From S5-327 sp965200975 (GTDB lineage Bacteria; Chloroflexota; Dehalococcoidia; Lucifugimonadales; Australimonadaceae): a stretch of 64,000 nucleotides of DNA. Below are positions 48,716-56,886 of the stretch, one piece after another. The notes under the pieces are model-generated. The model was given only the letters and a program-made list of their open reading frames with translations, was not told the origin of the DNA and ran no database searches. The stretch covers positions 248,001 to 312,000 of the forward strand of contig OZ241740.1 in NCBI GenBank assembly GCA_965200975.1. The letters run 5' to 3'. The translations under genes and the position numbers were made by a program. The first letter of the stretch is position 1; the number at the start of each line of letters is the position of its first letter.

Positions 48716-50087
48716 CTGGCTGGAGGGGATAGGCGTCGAGGCAGAGGATGACCCCTGTCCTCACTGCGGAGGCCGCGGTTGGGTGCGCCGGAATGCGCCG
48801 GTGGGCGATCCGGACTTTGGCCGCGCGTTCCCCTGCGTCTGTCAGGAGCAGGTGAGCGAGGGAGTCCGGCAGGCGCGTCTGCGGCGGTACAGCAACCTCG
48901 GGTTGCTGATGGACGTCCGCCTGGAGGGCCTCAACCCGCTTGGCCCGTCGGCAAGCGCCGAGGGGCAGGCGCGATACGGCGTTGCGCTTGAGGCTGCGCG
49001 GGGCTTTACCGAGCGCCCGCAGGGTCTGTTGCTGCTCACGGGAGGCAACGGCGTCGGCAAGACGCGCCTGGCCGCCGCCGCCGCCAATCGCCTCATAGAG
49101 CTCGGGCGCCCTGTGTTCTTTGCGTTCGTGCCCGACCTGCTCGACCAGCTGCGCGGCAGCTACGCGCCCGATTCCGAGCTGGACTACGGGGAGCTATTCG
49201 AATTGGTGAAGAATGCGCCCGTGCTCGCGTTGGACGACCTCGGCGGACACAGCGGCACGGCGTGGGCCGAGGAGAAGCTCTTTCAGATAATCAATCACCG
49301 CTACATCGCCAGCTTGCCGACCATCGTTACGTCGTCCGTGCAGGTTGACCGCCTCGAAGGACGGCTGCAGACGCGGCTAATGGACTCCCGATGGTCGCGA
49401 GTGGTCGATCTTGGGGGGAGCGCAAAGGCGGGGATGCCGGAGATGGGGGCGATTCCGGCTGCGATGCGGAAGTCGATGACGTTCGAGTCGTTTGATCCGT
49501 GGGGGTTGAGCGGGGACAAGCGCGCGATGCAACTGCGCAGTCACGTGAAGAGCGCCGTGTGGTCTTTCGCCCAAACGCTGGAACGCTGGCTGGTGCTGTA
49601 TGGGGGAACGGGAAGCGGCAAGACGCATCTGGCGGTTGCAGTGGCGAACACACAACTCGAGAAGGGGCGCGACGTCTTCTATGCGTTCGTGCCCGACCTT
49701 CTCGACCACCTGCGGGATACGTACAACCCGGACAGCAGGGTCACGTACGACGAACTCTTCGACCGTGTGAAGCAGGCGCACCTGCTGATTCTCGATGACC
49801 TGGGCGGCGAGAATTCGAGCTCGTGGGCGTACGAGAAGCTGTATCAGATTATCGTGCGCCGGCAGCACGCCGAACTCCCCACTATTGTGACCTTCCGCAG
49901 TCTCCACGAGAACAAGAGCGACCCCATGGCCGACCCCATTGCATCGCGTCTGAACGATGGCCGGCTGGTCACGCCGCTCCATCTGGATGTGCAGGACTAC
50001 CGGAACACGGGCAAACAGCAGAGCCAGAGCTCCTATCATGGGTCGACGGGCAGGCGACGCAGCCCGGAGCCGAGGCGGCCTTTCTGA
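48645..50087 (+). CDS. Helicase-loader-like protein with two tandem DnaC/IstB-type AAA+ domains
   Basis: 480 residues from a GTG that lies inside the previous gene (71-nt overlap). A zinc-finger-like N-terminus (CPHCGGRGW with Cys 38 and 41, FPCVC with Cys 64 and 66) precedes two ATPase domains. Domain 1 has Walker A GGNGVGKT (133-140), Walker B VLALDDLGG (193-201) and a possible Arg finger in RLQTRLMDSR. Domain 2 has GGTGSGKT (320-327), LLILDDLGGE (380-389) and IASRLNDGR. The halves are obvious repeats (FFAFVPDLLDQLR against FYAFVPDLLDHLR). Known DnaC, DnaI and IstB loaders have one such domain. Both sites look catalytically complete. Context (dnaB, dnaD-like) supports helicase loading. Confidence 0.87.
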   Translation: MESLGDILRRLQLQSTSNANAAPDWLEGIGVEAEDDPCPHCGGRGWVRRNAPVGDPDFGRAFPCVCQEQVSEGVRQARLRRYSNLGLLMDVRLEGLNPLGPSASAEGQARYGVALEAARGFTERPQGLLLLTGGNGVGKTRLAAAAANRLIELGRPVFFAFVPDLLDQLRGSYAPDSELDYGELFELVKNAPVLALDDLGGHSGTAWAEEKLFQIINHRYIASLPTIVTSSVQVDRLEGRLQTRLMDSRWSRVVDLGGSAKAGMPEMGAIPAAMRKSMTFESFDPWGLSGDKRAMQLRSHVKSAVWSFAQTLERWLVLYGGTGSGKTHLAVAVANTQLEKGRDVFYAFVPDLLDHLRDTYNPDSRVTYDELFDRVKQAHLLILDDLGGENSSSWAYEKLYQIIVRRQHAELPTIVTFRSLHENKSDPMADPIASRLNDGRLVTPLHLDVQDYRNTGKQQSQSSYHGSTGRRRSPEPRRPF

Positions 50088-50509
50088 TGACGTCCGGCGT
50101 CGGGGCGTCCTGTGTGTTCTGCGACATCGTTTCGGGAGGCGTTTCGCGCTCCATTCGTCATGAGGACGACGAGTTCGTCGTGTTCCGGAACGCGCTTACC
50201 TGGGCGCCGGTGATGTGGCTTGTCGCCCCGCGCCGGCATATGGGCCAGGCCGAGTTCTGGCGATCGCCGTTGTTCGAGCGCGCGGCGCGGCTTGCGGTCG
50301 CCATCGGCGAGGAGGATGCGCCCAACGGCTTCCGCATCGTCTCCAATTTCGGCAGCGACGCCGCGCAGTCGCAGCCTCACGGTCATCTGCACGTGCTGGG
50401 AGGCGCCGACCTTGGGCTGTACATGGACTGGCCCGGCAAGGGAGACTACCGGAAGATTGTGTACGGCAAGGCGCCGGCGCGCGAATCCCCCGAGAGTCCG
50501 CAGGGATGA
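50087..50509 (+). CDS. HIT-family hydrolase/nucleotide-binding protein
   Basis: This 140-residue member of the histidine-triad family hydrolyses nucleoside phosphoramidates or dinucleotides. The N-terminal CVFCDIVSGG has the usual zinc Cys pair, and the triad is HGHLHVLGG after QSQP. The ATG overlaps the stop of the loader gene by one base. The middle (ALTWAPVMWLVAPRRHMGQAEFW) is a little unusual but fits the fold. The substrate is unknown. Confidence 0.88.
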   Translation: MTSGVGASCVFCDIVSGGVSRSIRHEDDEFVVFRNALTWAPVMWLVAPRRHMGQAEFWRSPLFERAARLAVAIGEEDAPNGFRIVSNFGSDAAQSQPHGHLHVLGGADLGLYMDWPGKGDYRKIVYGKAPARESPESPQG

Positions 50510-50886
50510 CGGACGTGCTCCTGGTGGGCGCGGGAGGCTTCATCGGCGCGGCGTCGCGTTACGGCGTGCTCGTCGGCGTGGGCCGCTTGCTCGGCCAACC
50601 AGCGTTCCCGTGGGGAGTGCTGGCGGCGAACGTGCTCGGCTCTCTCCTCATCGGCGTGCTCGCAGGCCTCGCCGAGACCCGGCAGGTGTTCAGCCCCGAG
50701 GCGCGCCTCTTCCTCTTCATCGGCGTTCTTGGCGGTTTCACGACATTCTCCGCCGTGAGCAACGACACCTTCACGCTCCTGCGCGACGCCAGATACGCGG
50801 CGGCGGCCGCTAACGCCGGGCTCTCGATTGCGCTGGGTCTCGCGGCGGTCGCCGTGGGCTATGCGGGAGCGCGAACGCTGTCGTAG
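50506..50886 (+). CDS. crcB: Fluoride channel CrcB/Fluc
   Basis: This 126-residue, four-helix membrane protein forms dual-topology dimers that export fluoride. It has GAGGFIGAASRYGV, WGVLAANVLGSLLIGVLAG, the central GVLGGFTTFSAVSNDT with the Na+ site and Phe box, and a final helix. Its ATG overlaps the HIT stop. No fluoride riboswitch is seen upstream; the gene is embedded in the operon, so fluoride control is not evident. Confidence 0.93.
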   Translation: MTDVLLVGAGGFIGAASRYGVLVGVGRLLGQPAFPWGVLAANVLGSLLIGVLAGLAETRQVFSPEARLFLFIGVLGGFTTFSAVSNDTFTLLRDARYAAAAANAGLSIALGLAAVAVGYAGARTLS

Positions 50887-50959
50887 GAGCGCTCGCGGCG
50901 CGCTATCCGTTAGACTAGGCGCTTAGACCAAGCCCTCCAGCTCCGCAGGAAGCCGCGCC

Positions 50960-53434
50960 ATGACCACACGCCATACGTCGCCCCTCCGCTACGATCCCAG
51001 TGAGCTCGACCGTAAGTGGCGGCGGCGGTGGGCCGACGACGGCCTGCACCAGGTCGACGACGGCGACCCGCGCCCCCGCTGGTACGCCCTGACGATGTAC
51101 CCCTACCCTTCCGGCGACCTGCACATTGGGCATTGGTACGCAATGGCGCCTTCCGACGCGCACGCCCGCTTTATGCGTATGCGCGGCTACAACGTGCTGC
51201 ATCCTATGGGGTTCGACGCGTTCGGCCTGCCGGCGGAGAACGCCGCCATTCAGCGCGGCATCCATCCTGCAGTCTGGACGATGGACAACATCGAGCGCAT
51301 GCGCGGGCAGCTCCGCTCTATGGGCGCCGTCTACGACTGGGACAGAGAGGTCGTCACGTGTCTGCCTGAGTACTACAAGTGGAACCAGTGGTTCTTCCTT
51401 CGGATGTACGAACGCGGGCTGGCCTATCGCGCCGCCGCTCCGGTGAACTGGTGCCCCACCTGCCAGACCGTGCTCGCCAACGAGCAGGTGGTCGACGGGA
51501 AGTGCGAGCGCACCGGCGACGTCGTCGTTCGGCGCGAGATGGACCAGTGGTTCTTCCGCATCACCGACTACGCCGACGAACTGCTCGACTTCTCCGGAGT
51601 CGTTGACTGGCCGGAGCGCATCAAGACGATGCAGACGAACTGGATAGGCCGCAGCGAGGGAGTCGACATCGCGTTCGACATCTCCGAGTACGGGCTTCCC
51701 GAACAGGAGATACGCACGTTCACGACGCGCATCGACACTATCTACGGCGTTACGTTCGTCGCGCTTGCTCCGGAGCATCCGCTGGTGGAGCTGCTCACGA
51801 CGCCGGACCGGCGCGACGCCGTCCGCGAGTACGTAGCGCGAGCCCGCGAGGCGTCGGAGATCGACCGTCTCTCGGCGGAGCGCGAGAAGACCGGCGTCTT
51901 TACCGGCGCCTACGCAGTGAACCCGTTGAACGGCGAGCGCGTCCCCATATGGGTTGGCGACTACGTGCTGCTTACGTACGGCACGGGCGCCGTGATGGGC
52001 GTGCCGGCCCACGACTCGCGCGATTTCGAGTTCGCGGAGAAGTTCGGCCTCGACATTCGCGTGGTCGTCGCTCCGCCCGAGTGGGATGGCGCTCCCCTCG
52101 CCGAAGCCTGGATCGAAAAGGTCGGGACACAGGTCAACTCCGACCAGTTCGACGGCTTGCCGAATGCGGAGGGCTACGAGGCCATCGCCGACCACGTCGA
52201 GCGGCAAGGCTACGGCAGGCGAACGGTCGGCTACCGCATGCGCGACTGGCTCATAAGCCGTCAACGCTACTGGGGCACGCCGATCCCCATCGTCTACTGC
52301 GCCGCGTGCGGCCCGCAGCCCATCCCCGACGAAGAGCTGCCCGTACTGCTGCCCAGCGACGCTGAGTTCAGGCCTACCGGCGAATCTCCCCTCCTCCACC
52401 ACGAAGAATTCCTGCACACCTCGTGCTCCAGGTGCGGCGGGCCGGCTGCTCGCGAGACCGACACGATGGACACGTTCGTGGACTCGTCGTGGTACTTCCT
52501 GCGCTATGTCAGCCCGGACTACGACGAGGCGCCGTTCGACCCGGAGAAGGCCGGTTCCTGGAACCCGGTCGACCAGTACACGGGCGGGGCCGAGCACGCG
52601 GTGATGCATCTGCTCTACGCGAGGTTCTTCACCAAAGTCATACGCGACCTCGGCCTCATCGATTTCGGCGAGCCGTTTCTGCGCCTCTTCAACCAGGGCA
52701 CAGTGCTCTCGAACCATATGAAGATGAGCAAGAGCCGGGGCAACGTCATCGCGCCCGACGACTACGTGCAAGAGGTGGGCGCCGACGTAGTGCGCCTCTA
52801 CCTGATGTTCATGGGCCCGTGGGAGGGCGGCGGCGACTGGAGCGACTCTGGCATCAACGGCGTCGCCCGGTGGGTGAACCGGCTCTGGGACCTCTGCTCC
52901 AGGCCCGCCGAAGACTTGCCGCAGACTGAGGGGCCCGCCGACCGCGCCGTCCTGCGCAAGACGCATCAGACCATTCGCGGCGTAGTCGAGGACTACGAGC
53001 GCTTCAAGTACAACACAGCGCTCGCCCTGATGATGGAGCTCACCAACGAACTGGCCCCCGCATGGGACGCCGGGGCAGTGTCGCGCGACGTGTGGCGCGA
53101 GGCCATCGCCGACCTGCTGCTGCTCATTGCGCCGATGGCGCCGCATATCGCTGAGGAGCTGTGGGAACGCGCAGGCGGGGCCTACAGCATCCACCAGCAG
53201 CCTCTGCCGGAATGGGACGAGACGCTCGCCGCCGTCGAGGAGGCGACGCTGGTGGCGCAAGTGAACGGAAGGGTGCGCGACCGCATCGCCGTGCCTGCCG
53301 GCATCGCTGAGTCCGCCGCCAAAGAGGCTGCGCTGGCGTCCGACAAAGTGCGGGCGCACACCGACGGCAAGCGCGTCGAGAAGGTCATCTTTGTTCCGGG
53401 GCGCTATCTGGTCAATATCGTCGTCCGTGAGTAG
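50960..53434 (+). CDS. leuS: Leucyl-tRNA synthetase
   Basis: LeuS charges tRNA-Leu. The 824-residue class I enzyme has PYPSGDLHIGHW (48-59, HIGH motif), MGFDAFGLPAENAA, the CP1 editing domain (TFTTRIDTIYGVTF, TGAVMGVPAHDSRDFEF with the conserved Asp), the zinc-type insert near CSRCGG, KMSKSRGN and an anticodon-binding helical region. AGGAAG precedes the ATG. The 73-nt leader is too short for a T-box and none is visible. Confidence 0.97.
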   Translation: MTTRHTSPLRYDPSELDRKWRRRWADDGLHQVDDGDPRPRWYALTMYPYPSGDLHIGHWYAMAPSDAHARFMRMRGYNVLHPMGFDAFGLPAENAAIQRGIHPAVWTMDNIERMRGQLRSMGAVYDWDREVVTCLPEYYKWNQWFFLRMYERGLAYRAAAPVNWCPTCQTVLANEQVVDGKCERTGDVVVRREMDQWFFRITDYADELLDFSGVVDWPERIKTMQTNWIGRSEGVDIAFDISEYGLPEQEIRTFTTRIDTIYGVTFVALAPEHPLVELLTTPDRRDAVREYVARAREASEIDRLSAEREKTGVFTGAYAVNPLNGERVPIWVGDYVLLTYGTGAVMGVPAHDSRDFEFAEKFGLDIRVVVAPPEWDGAPLAEAWIEKVGTQVNSDQFDGLPNAEGYEAIADHVERQGYGRRTVGYRMRDWLISRQRYWGTPIPIVYCAACGPQPIPDEELPVLLPSDAEFRPTGESPLLHHEEFLHTSCSRCGGPAARETDTMDTFVDSSWYFLRYVSPDYDEAPFDPEKAGSWNPVDQYTGGAEHAVMHLLYARFFTKVIRDLGLIDFGEPFLRLFNQGTVLSNHMKMSKSRGNVIAPDDYVQEVGADVVRLYLMFMGPWEGGGDWSDSGINGVARWVNRLWDLCSRPAEDLPQTEGPADRAVLRKTHQTIRGVVEDYERFKYNTALALMMELTNELAPAWDAGAVSRDVWREAIADLLLLIAPMAPHIAEELWERAGGAYSIHQQPLPEWDETLAAVEEATLVAQVNGRVRDRIAVPAGIAESAAKEAALASDKVRAHTDGKRVEKVIFVPGRYLVNIVVRE

Positions 53435-53489
53435 CCGCCCGCGGCTGACGCCGTCCGCGGAGCACGCGTATTAGAGGAGCAGCCGCCGG

Positions 53490-53870
53490 GTGCTGGACCC
53501 CACTGAACGACGGAAGTTTCGCCTGCTGTTGCGCGGAATGCTGCCGGCGCCGTTCATCTACCTGGTCGTCGCGTGGATCTACCTGACGCTGGCGACTCCT
53601 GAGCCGTTCTTCAGCGCCGGTGCCGCTGCGGTGATGGGCGCGGTTGTGGCGGTCGCGACGGTGAGCTGGGGCCTCGCTTCGCACCGGATTGCGGTAGCGC
53701 GAGGGCGCGCCGACGCCAGGCTTGCGCAGGCGCTGCTTGCGCTGGCGCACGGCCCGGGCGCCGCAGGGTTCATCCTGACGGTGGGCTCGACGCAGCTCTG
53801 GTTCGCCGTCGTCTTCGGCGTCCTAGCCCTGGGCATCCTGCTAGTCGTGCGCGCAAAAGTTGGGGAGTAG
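53490..53870 (+). CDS. Small four-helix membrane protein
   Basis: GTG start with GAGGAG upstream; 126 residues. Not recognised. The N-terminus is charged (DPTERRKFRLLLRG), then helices PAPFIYLVVAWIYLTLA, AAVMGAVVAVATVSWGL, a polar loop (IAVARGRADARLAQALLALA) and a C-terminal pair ending LVVRAKVGE. It lies 55 nt after leuS, probably on the same transcript, and is convergent with a methyltransferase gene. Function is unknown. Confidence 0.65.
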   Translation: MLDPTERRKFRLLLRGMLPAPFIYLVVAWIYLTLATPEPFFSAGAAAVMGAVVAVATVSWGLASHRIAVARGRADARLAQALLALAHGPGAAGFILTVGSTQLWFAVVFGVLALGILLVVRAKVGE

Positions 53871-53927
53871 CCGCACGTCCGAGGGCTGGGCTACAACCAG
53901 TACTCCGACGCGCCCGCAGCCGATTAG

Positions 53928-54584
53928 TTACCCCGCTCGCAGGACCCAGACGCGCGCGAAGGGGTGAGGCGCCGAGGTTTCGGCCTCGACGGTCATGCCT
54001 GATTCGCTGAGCGTCCAGGCCCAGTCGTCGAGGGTGTACTTGTTGTGGATGCGGAACTGCTGGAGCGCGCGCTCGTAGCGCGTCTCCTCGGGCTCGCCCG
54101 GCTCGATGAGGCGCCGCGCGAGGTACTCCTTCATCGGCTGCCGGAACCAGTCGAACAGCATAAAGCGTCCGCTGCCGGGCTTCACGACCCGCGCCGCTTG
54201 CTCCCGCAGAAACGTGAAGGGGTCGTCGAACGCGTGCAGCACGGCGGTCATCGTGAGCAGGTCTACGGCGCCGTCTTCGAACGGCAGCGGGGCCGCCTCC
54301 ACGTCGAGCAGGTGAAGGGCCGGAGCGGGGCCGGCGTAGTCGAGCGTCCGCGCGTTCTCGATCATCGCCTCGTTGGAATCGACGCCGTGGAGCTGGGCGT
54401 CCGGCAGGCGCGCGGAGAGATCGCGCAGGAAGAGCCCGGGCCCGGGGCCGATGTCGGCGACGACGGGGGCGGATGGGAGCGCGGGGGCGATATGCGCATC
54501 CCAGAACTGCCAGAAAGCGGGGTTGAAGCGCAGCTCGTAGCGCTCGATCTGACGGCGGAGGGCGCGGTCGTCGCGAAGCGTCAT
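53928..54584 (-). CDS. Class I SAM-dependent methyltransferase, second of a tandem pair
   Basis: 218 residues. Rossmann methyltransferase with motif I VVADIGPGPGLFLRDL, acidic loop LHGVDSNEAMIENA, motif with DGAVDLLTMTAVLHAFDD and the later FMLFDWFRQPMKEYL. The substrate region is C-terminal (RIHNKYTLDDWAWTLSESG). Its ATG overlaps the stop of the upstream paralogue (ATGA). The two share the FW-FW start region, the DWxRQPxxEYx motif and the DDWxWxL motif. The pair and the carboxymuconolactone-decarboxylase-like gene form an operon running away from selD. The methyl acceptor is unknown; a selenium compound is an untested possibility. Confidence 0.85.
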   Translation of the reverse strand: MTLRDDRALRRQIERYELRFNPAFWQFWDAHIAPALPSAPVVADIGPGPGLFLRDLSARLPDAQLHGVDSNEAMIENARTLDYAGPAPALHLLDVEAAPLPFEDGAVDLLTMTAVLHAFDDPFTFLREQAARVVKPGSGRFMLFDWFRQPMKEYLARRLIEPGEPEETRYERALQQFRIHNKYTLDDWAWTLSESGMTVEAETSAPHPFARVWVLRAG

Positions 54585-55225
54585 CGCGGCACGCACGCAA
54601 GAGCGATGTGGCTGACGCGCGGATGGGCCTCGCCAATGACGTCGAGGCCGCCCGCGTCGAGTAGCCATCGCCAGTCGTCGGCAGTGAATCGGTTGTGGTG
54701 GGGCTGCAAGCTCATCAGCGCTGTGGGGTCGTCGCCAAACCCGCCGCGGTTGTCGATGTACTCGGCAAGGGGCTGTCGCCGCCAATCGTACAGCAGGTAG
54801 AGCCCGCCGGGGCGGAGCATGCGTCGCGCCTCGGCGAAGAGCGTGAGCGGGTTGTCGAGGAAGCAGACGACGTTCGCCGAAATGCAGAGATCGAGCGAGG
54901 CGTCGTCGATGGGGTAGGGCGCGCGGTTCAGGTCGTGCTGCGCGAACGCCGGCGCTCCGACGGGATAGTCCTGCTCCATTGCGTGCGCGAGCATCGCGTC
55001 CGACAGGTCGAGTCCCTGGAGGGCGGCGCCGGGCAAGCGCGCGCCGAGCTCTTGCAGGAGGACGCCTCCGCCGCAGCCGAGGTCGGCGACAGCAGGCGTC
55101 TGGCCGATTCGCGGCTGCACGGCGGACTCGAAGAACCGCCAGAATTCGGGCGGGTAGCGGCGCCCGGTGTTCGAGGCCATCCGCTCGACCATTGCGGAGT
55201 CCAGCCATCTCGATTGCGAGGTCAT
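54581..55225 (-). CDS. Class I SAM-dependent methyltransferase, first of a tandem pair
   Basis: This 214-residue protein has SAM motif I AVADLGCGGGVLLQELGARL, LQGLDLSDAMLAHAME, SLDLCISANVVCFLDNPLTL and LYLLYDWRRQPLAEYIDN. It is a paralogue of the next gene (see matching DWRRQPLAEYI/DWFRQPMKEYL and DDWRWLL/DDWAWTL). The C-terminal domain includes HHNRFTADDWRWLLDAGG. It begins 7 nt after the upstream gene. The retained, diverged pair suggests two related substrates or a heterodimer. Function is not determined. Confidence 0.85.
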   Translation of the reverse strand: MTSQSRWLDSAMVERMASNTGRRYPPEFWRFFESAVQPRIGQTPAVADLGCGGGVLLQELGARLPGAALQGLDLSDAMLAHAMEQDYPVGAPAFAQHDLNRAPYPIDDASLDLCISANVVCFLDNPLTLFAEARRMLRPGGLYLLYDWRRQPLAEYIDNRGGFGDDPTALMSLQPHHNRFTADDWRWLLDAGGLDVIGEAHPRVSHIALACVPR

Positions 55226-55232
55226 CGCGCGG

Positions 55233-55652
55233 CTACTCCTTCATACCGTTCATATCGATTGTGACGCCCTGCTCTTTGAAGATATCGGAGGCGGCCTGCA
55301 TGCCGTTGAATGCGGCGGGCAGCCCGGCGTAGGGGACGGCCTGGAGCAGCACCTCGGCGATCTCCTCCGGAGTGATGCCCAGGTGGAGGGCGTAGCGGGT
55401 GTAGGCGGCGACCTGGGGCGTGCGTCCCATAGCGGTCAGCATACCGAGCACGATCATGCAGCGGGTGCGGAGGTCGAGGCGCTCGCGCGACCATATTTCG
55501 CCGAAGTTGTAGCCGATGACGAACTCTTCAAGCCCGGGGATCATATCGAGGCCGGCGGCGTTGCCCGTGCTTCGCGAGCCCTCCGATCCGCTGATAGCCT
55601 TCCGGACGGTCCTGCCTCTGGCCTTGCTCTCCTCCGCCTGATGCAACGACAT
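55233..55652 (-). CDS. Carboxymuconolactone decarboxylase-family (AhpD/PcaC-like) protein
   Basis: This 139-residue helical protein of the CMD family has PGLEEFVIGYNFGEIWSRERLDLRTRCMIVLGMLTAMGR, then YALHLGITPEEIAEVLLQAVPYAGLPAAFNGM. The pattern matches the gamma-carboxymuconolactone decarboxylase branch rather than AhpD; the CxxC redox pair is absent. An N-terminal Ser/Lys-rich piece precedes the domain. No aromatic-ring pathway genes are nearby, so the true reaction is unclear. The gene is divergent from selD across a 167-nt intergenic region and heads the operon with the two methyltransferases. Confidence 0.85.
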   Translation of the reverse strand: MSLHQAEESKARGRTVRKAISGSEGSRSTGNAAGLDMIPGLEEFVIGYNFGEIWSRERLDLRTRCMIVLGMLTAMGRTPQVAAYTRYALHLGITPEEIAEVLLQAVPYAGLPAAFNGMQAASDIFKEQGVTIDMNGMKE

Positions 55653-55727
55653 AACGGTCCTCCTGTTCGTAGTTACCGGATGCTACACGACTGAGGGGCG
55701 GCGCATGCGGGGCCTCCCCGGGAAACC

Positions 55728-55741
55728 GGGAGCGCGCTCCC
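55728..55741. repeat. GGGAGCGCGCTCCC hairpin between divergent operons
   Basis: A perfect 14-bp palindrome of the dispersed GGGAG...CTCCC family lies in the selD upstream region, next to CCCCGGGAAACCGGG. A second hairpin, GGCAGC-GGTG-GGCTGCC, follows at about 55755-55770. Confidence 0.45.
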
Positions 55742-55806
55742 TCCGGCCCCTCGGGCAGCGGTGGGCTGCCTCCCCGGTGCAGGGTGGCGCAACCGGGATT
55801 GGCGGC

Positions 55807-55812
55807 TATAAT
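55807..55812 (+). promoter_or_regulatory. selD promoter with a perfect -10 (TATAAT), likely leaderless
   Basis: GGC-TATAAT ends 7 nt before the selD ATG, so transcription should begin at about the start codon. No -35 hexamer is evident at 16-18 bp. It would drive selD-senA-senB as one unit. Confidence 0.55.
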
Positions 55813-55819
55813 CCCGCGT

Positions 55820-56869
55820 ATGCAACAGGAAGAAGTGCGACTCACCAGCCTGGCTACTTGCGCGGGCTGAGCCGGTAAGTTCAGCCCCGAGGACCTCGGC
55901 GAGGTCCTGAGCCATCTCCCCCACGTGCAGCATGACGACCTGCTCGTGGGATTCGACACAAGCGACGACGCCGCCGTCTACCGTCTGACGGACGATATCG
56001 CCGTCGTGCAGACGATAGATTTCTTCCCGCCGATTGTGGACGACCCTTACGACTTCGGCGCAATTGCGGCGGTGAACGCTCTGAGCGACGTGTACGCGAT
56101 GGGCGGCAGGCCGCTGCTTGCGCTCAATATCGTCTGCTTCCCCGAGGATCTGCCGAAAGACGTGCTGCGGCGCATCCTGCTCGGAGGGATGGACGTTGCG
56201 CAGGAGGCCGGCATCGTCATCGCCGGGGGGCACACAGTAAAAGACCGCGAGCCCAAGTACGGACTCTCCGTAACGGGCGTCGTCCACCCCGACCGCATCG
56301 TAACCAACGCCGGCGCAAGGGCTGGGGATGAGCTGGTGCTGACGAAGCCGCTCGGCTCCGGCATCATCACGACCGCCGCCAAGGCGGGCGTCGCCGACGA
56401 CAGCGTCGCCGCCGGCGCAGTCGCCGTGATGCGGCAGCTCAACCGCGCCGGAGGCGACGCGATGGCGGAGGTCGGCGTGAAGTCGGCGACCGACATCACA
56501 GGGTTCGGGCTTGTGGGCCATCTCCTCGGCATGCTTCGCGCAAGCGGGACTGCCGCAGCGCTGCGTATGGCGGACGTTCCTCTGCTGCCGGGGGTCCGCG
56601 AGCTTGCCGAGCGCGGCGTCGTTCCGGGCGGCACGCGCAACAACCTCGACGCATTCGATAGCGCAGTCGCCTGGGGGGCTGGAGTCTCCGACGACGACAA
56701 GCTCATTCTTTGCGACGCCCAGACGTCGGGCGGGCTGCTCATCGCGGCGCCGCCGGGCTCGACCGACGCGGTGCTTGACGGGCTTGCTCGCCGGGGCGTC
56801 GTCGGGGCAGTGATAGGGCGCGTCGTGGCGGCCGACGAGGCTGCAAACACGATCGAGGTCGAGCCGTAG
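55820..56869 (+). CDS. selD: Selenophosphate synthase, predicted selenoprotein (in-frame TGA)
   Basis: SelD makes selenophosphate from selenide and ATP, the activated donor for selenocysteine and selenoneine. Reading TGA at 55868-55870 as selenocysteine gives 349 residues with the catalytic motif CAGUAGKFSPEDL (Sec at 17), where many SelD proteins have Cys. Further motifs are FDTSDDAAVYRL, the region VQTIDFFPPIVDDPYDFG, NALSDVYAMGGRP and DITGFGLVGHL. Without read-through the product would be a 16-residue stub, although an in-frame internal GTG/ATG region could confuse automatic gene calls. A SECIS-like hairpin follows the TGA. The downstream neighbours are SenA- and SenB-type genes, so it also plays the SenC role. 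The host must encode the Sec machinery (SelA, SelB, tRNA-Sec) elsewhere. Confidence 0.92.
55868..55908 (+). promoter_or_regulatory. Candidate bacterial SECIS element after the selD TGA
   Basis: A perfect 7-bp stem AGGACCT-CGGCG-AGGTCCT (55890-55908) has a G-containing 5-nt apical loop starting 26 nt after the TGA, within the spacing usual for bacterial SECIS hairpins. A competing 7-bp pairing, GGGCTGA (55864-55870) with TCAGCCC (55881-55887), would place the TGA itself in a stem. Confidence 0.65.
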
Positions 56870-56886
56870 CGCTGCGCGGCCGCCGC

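Noticed and set aside
50887..50959. T-box leader for leuS
   Set aside because: The leader is 73 nt at most and lacks the T-box sequence and specifier stem.
50915..53359. Minus-strand open frame of over 800 codons
   Set aside because: It is antisense to leuS along its whole length and has no recognisable domain.
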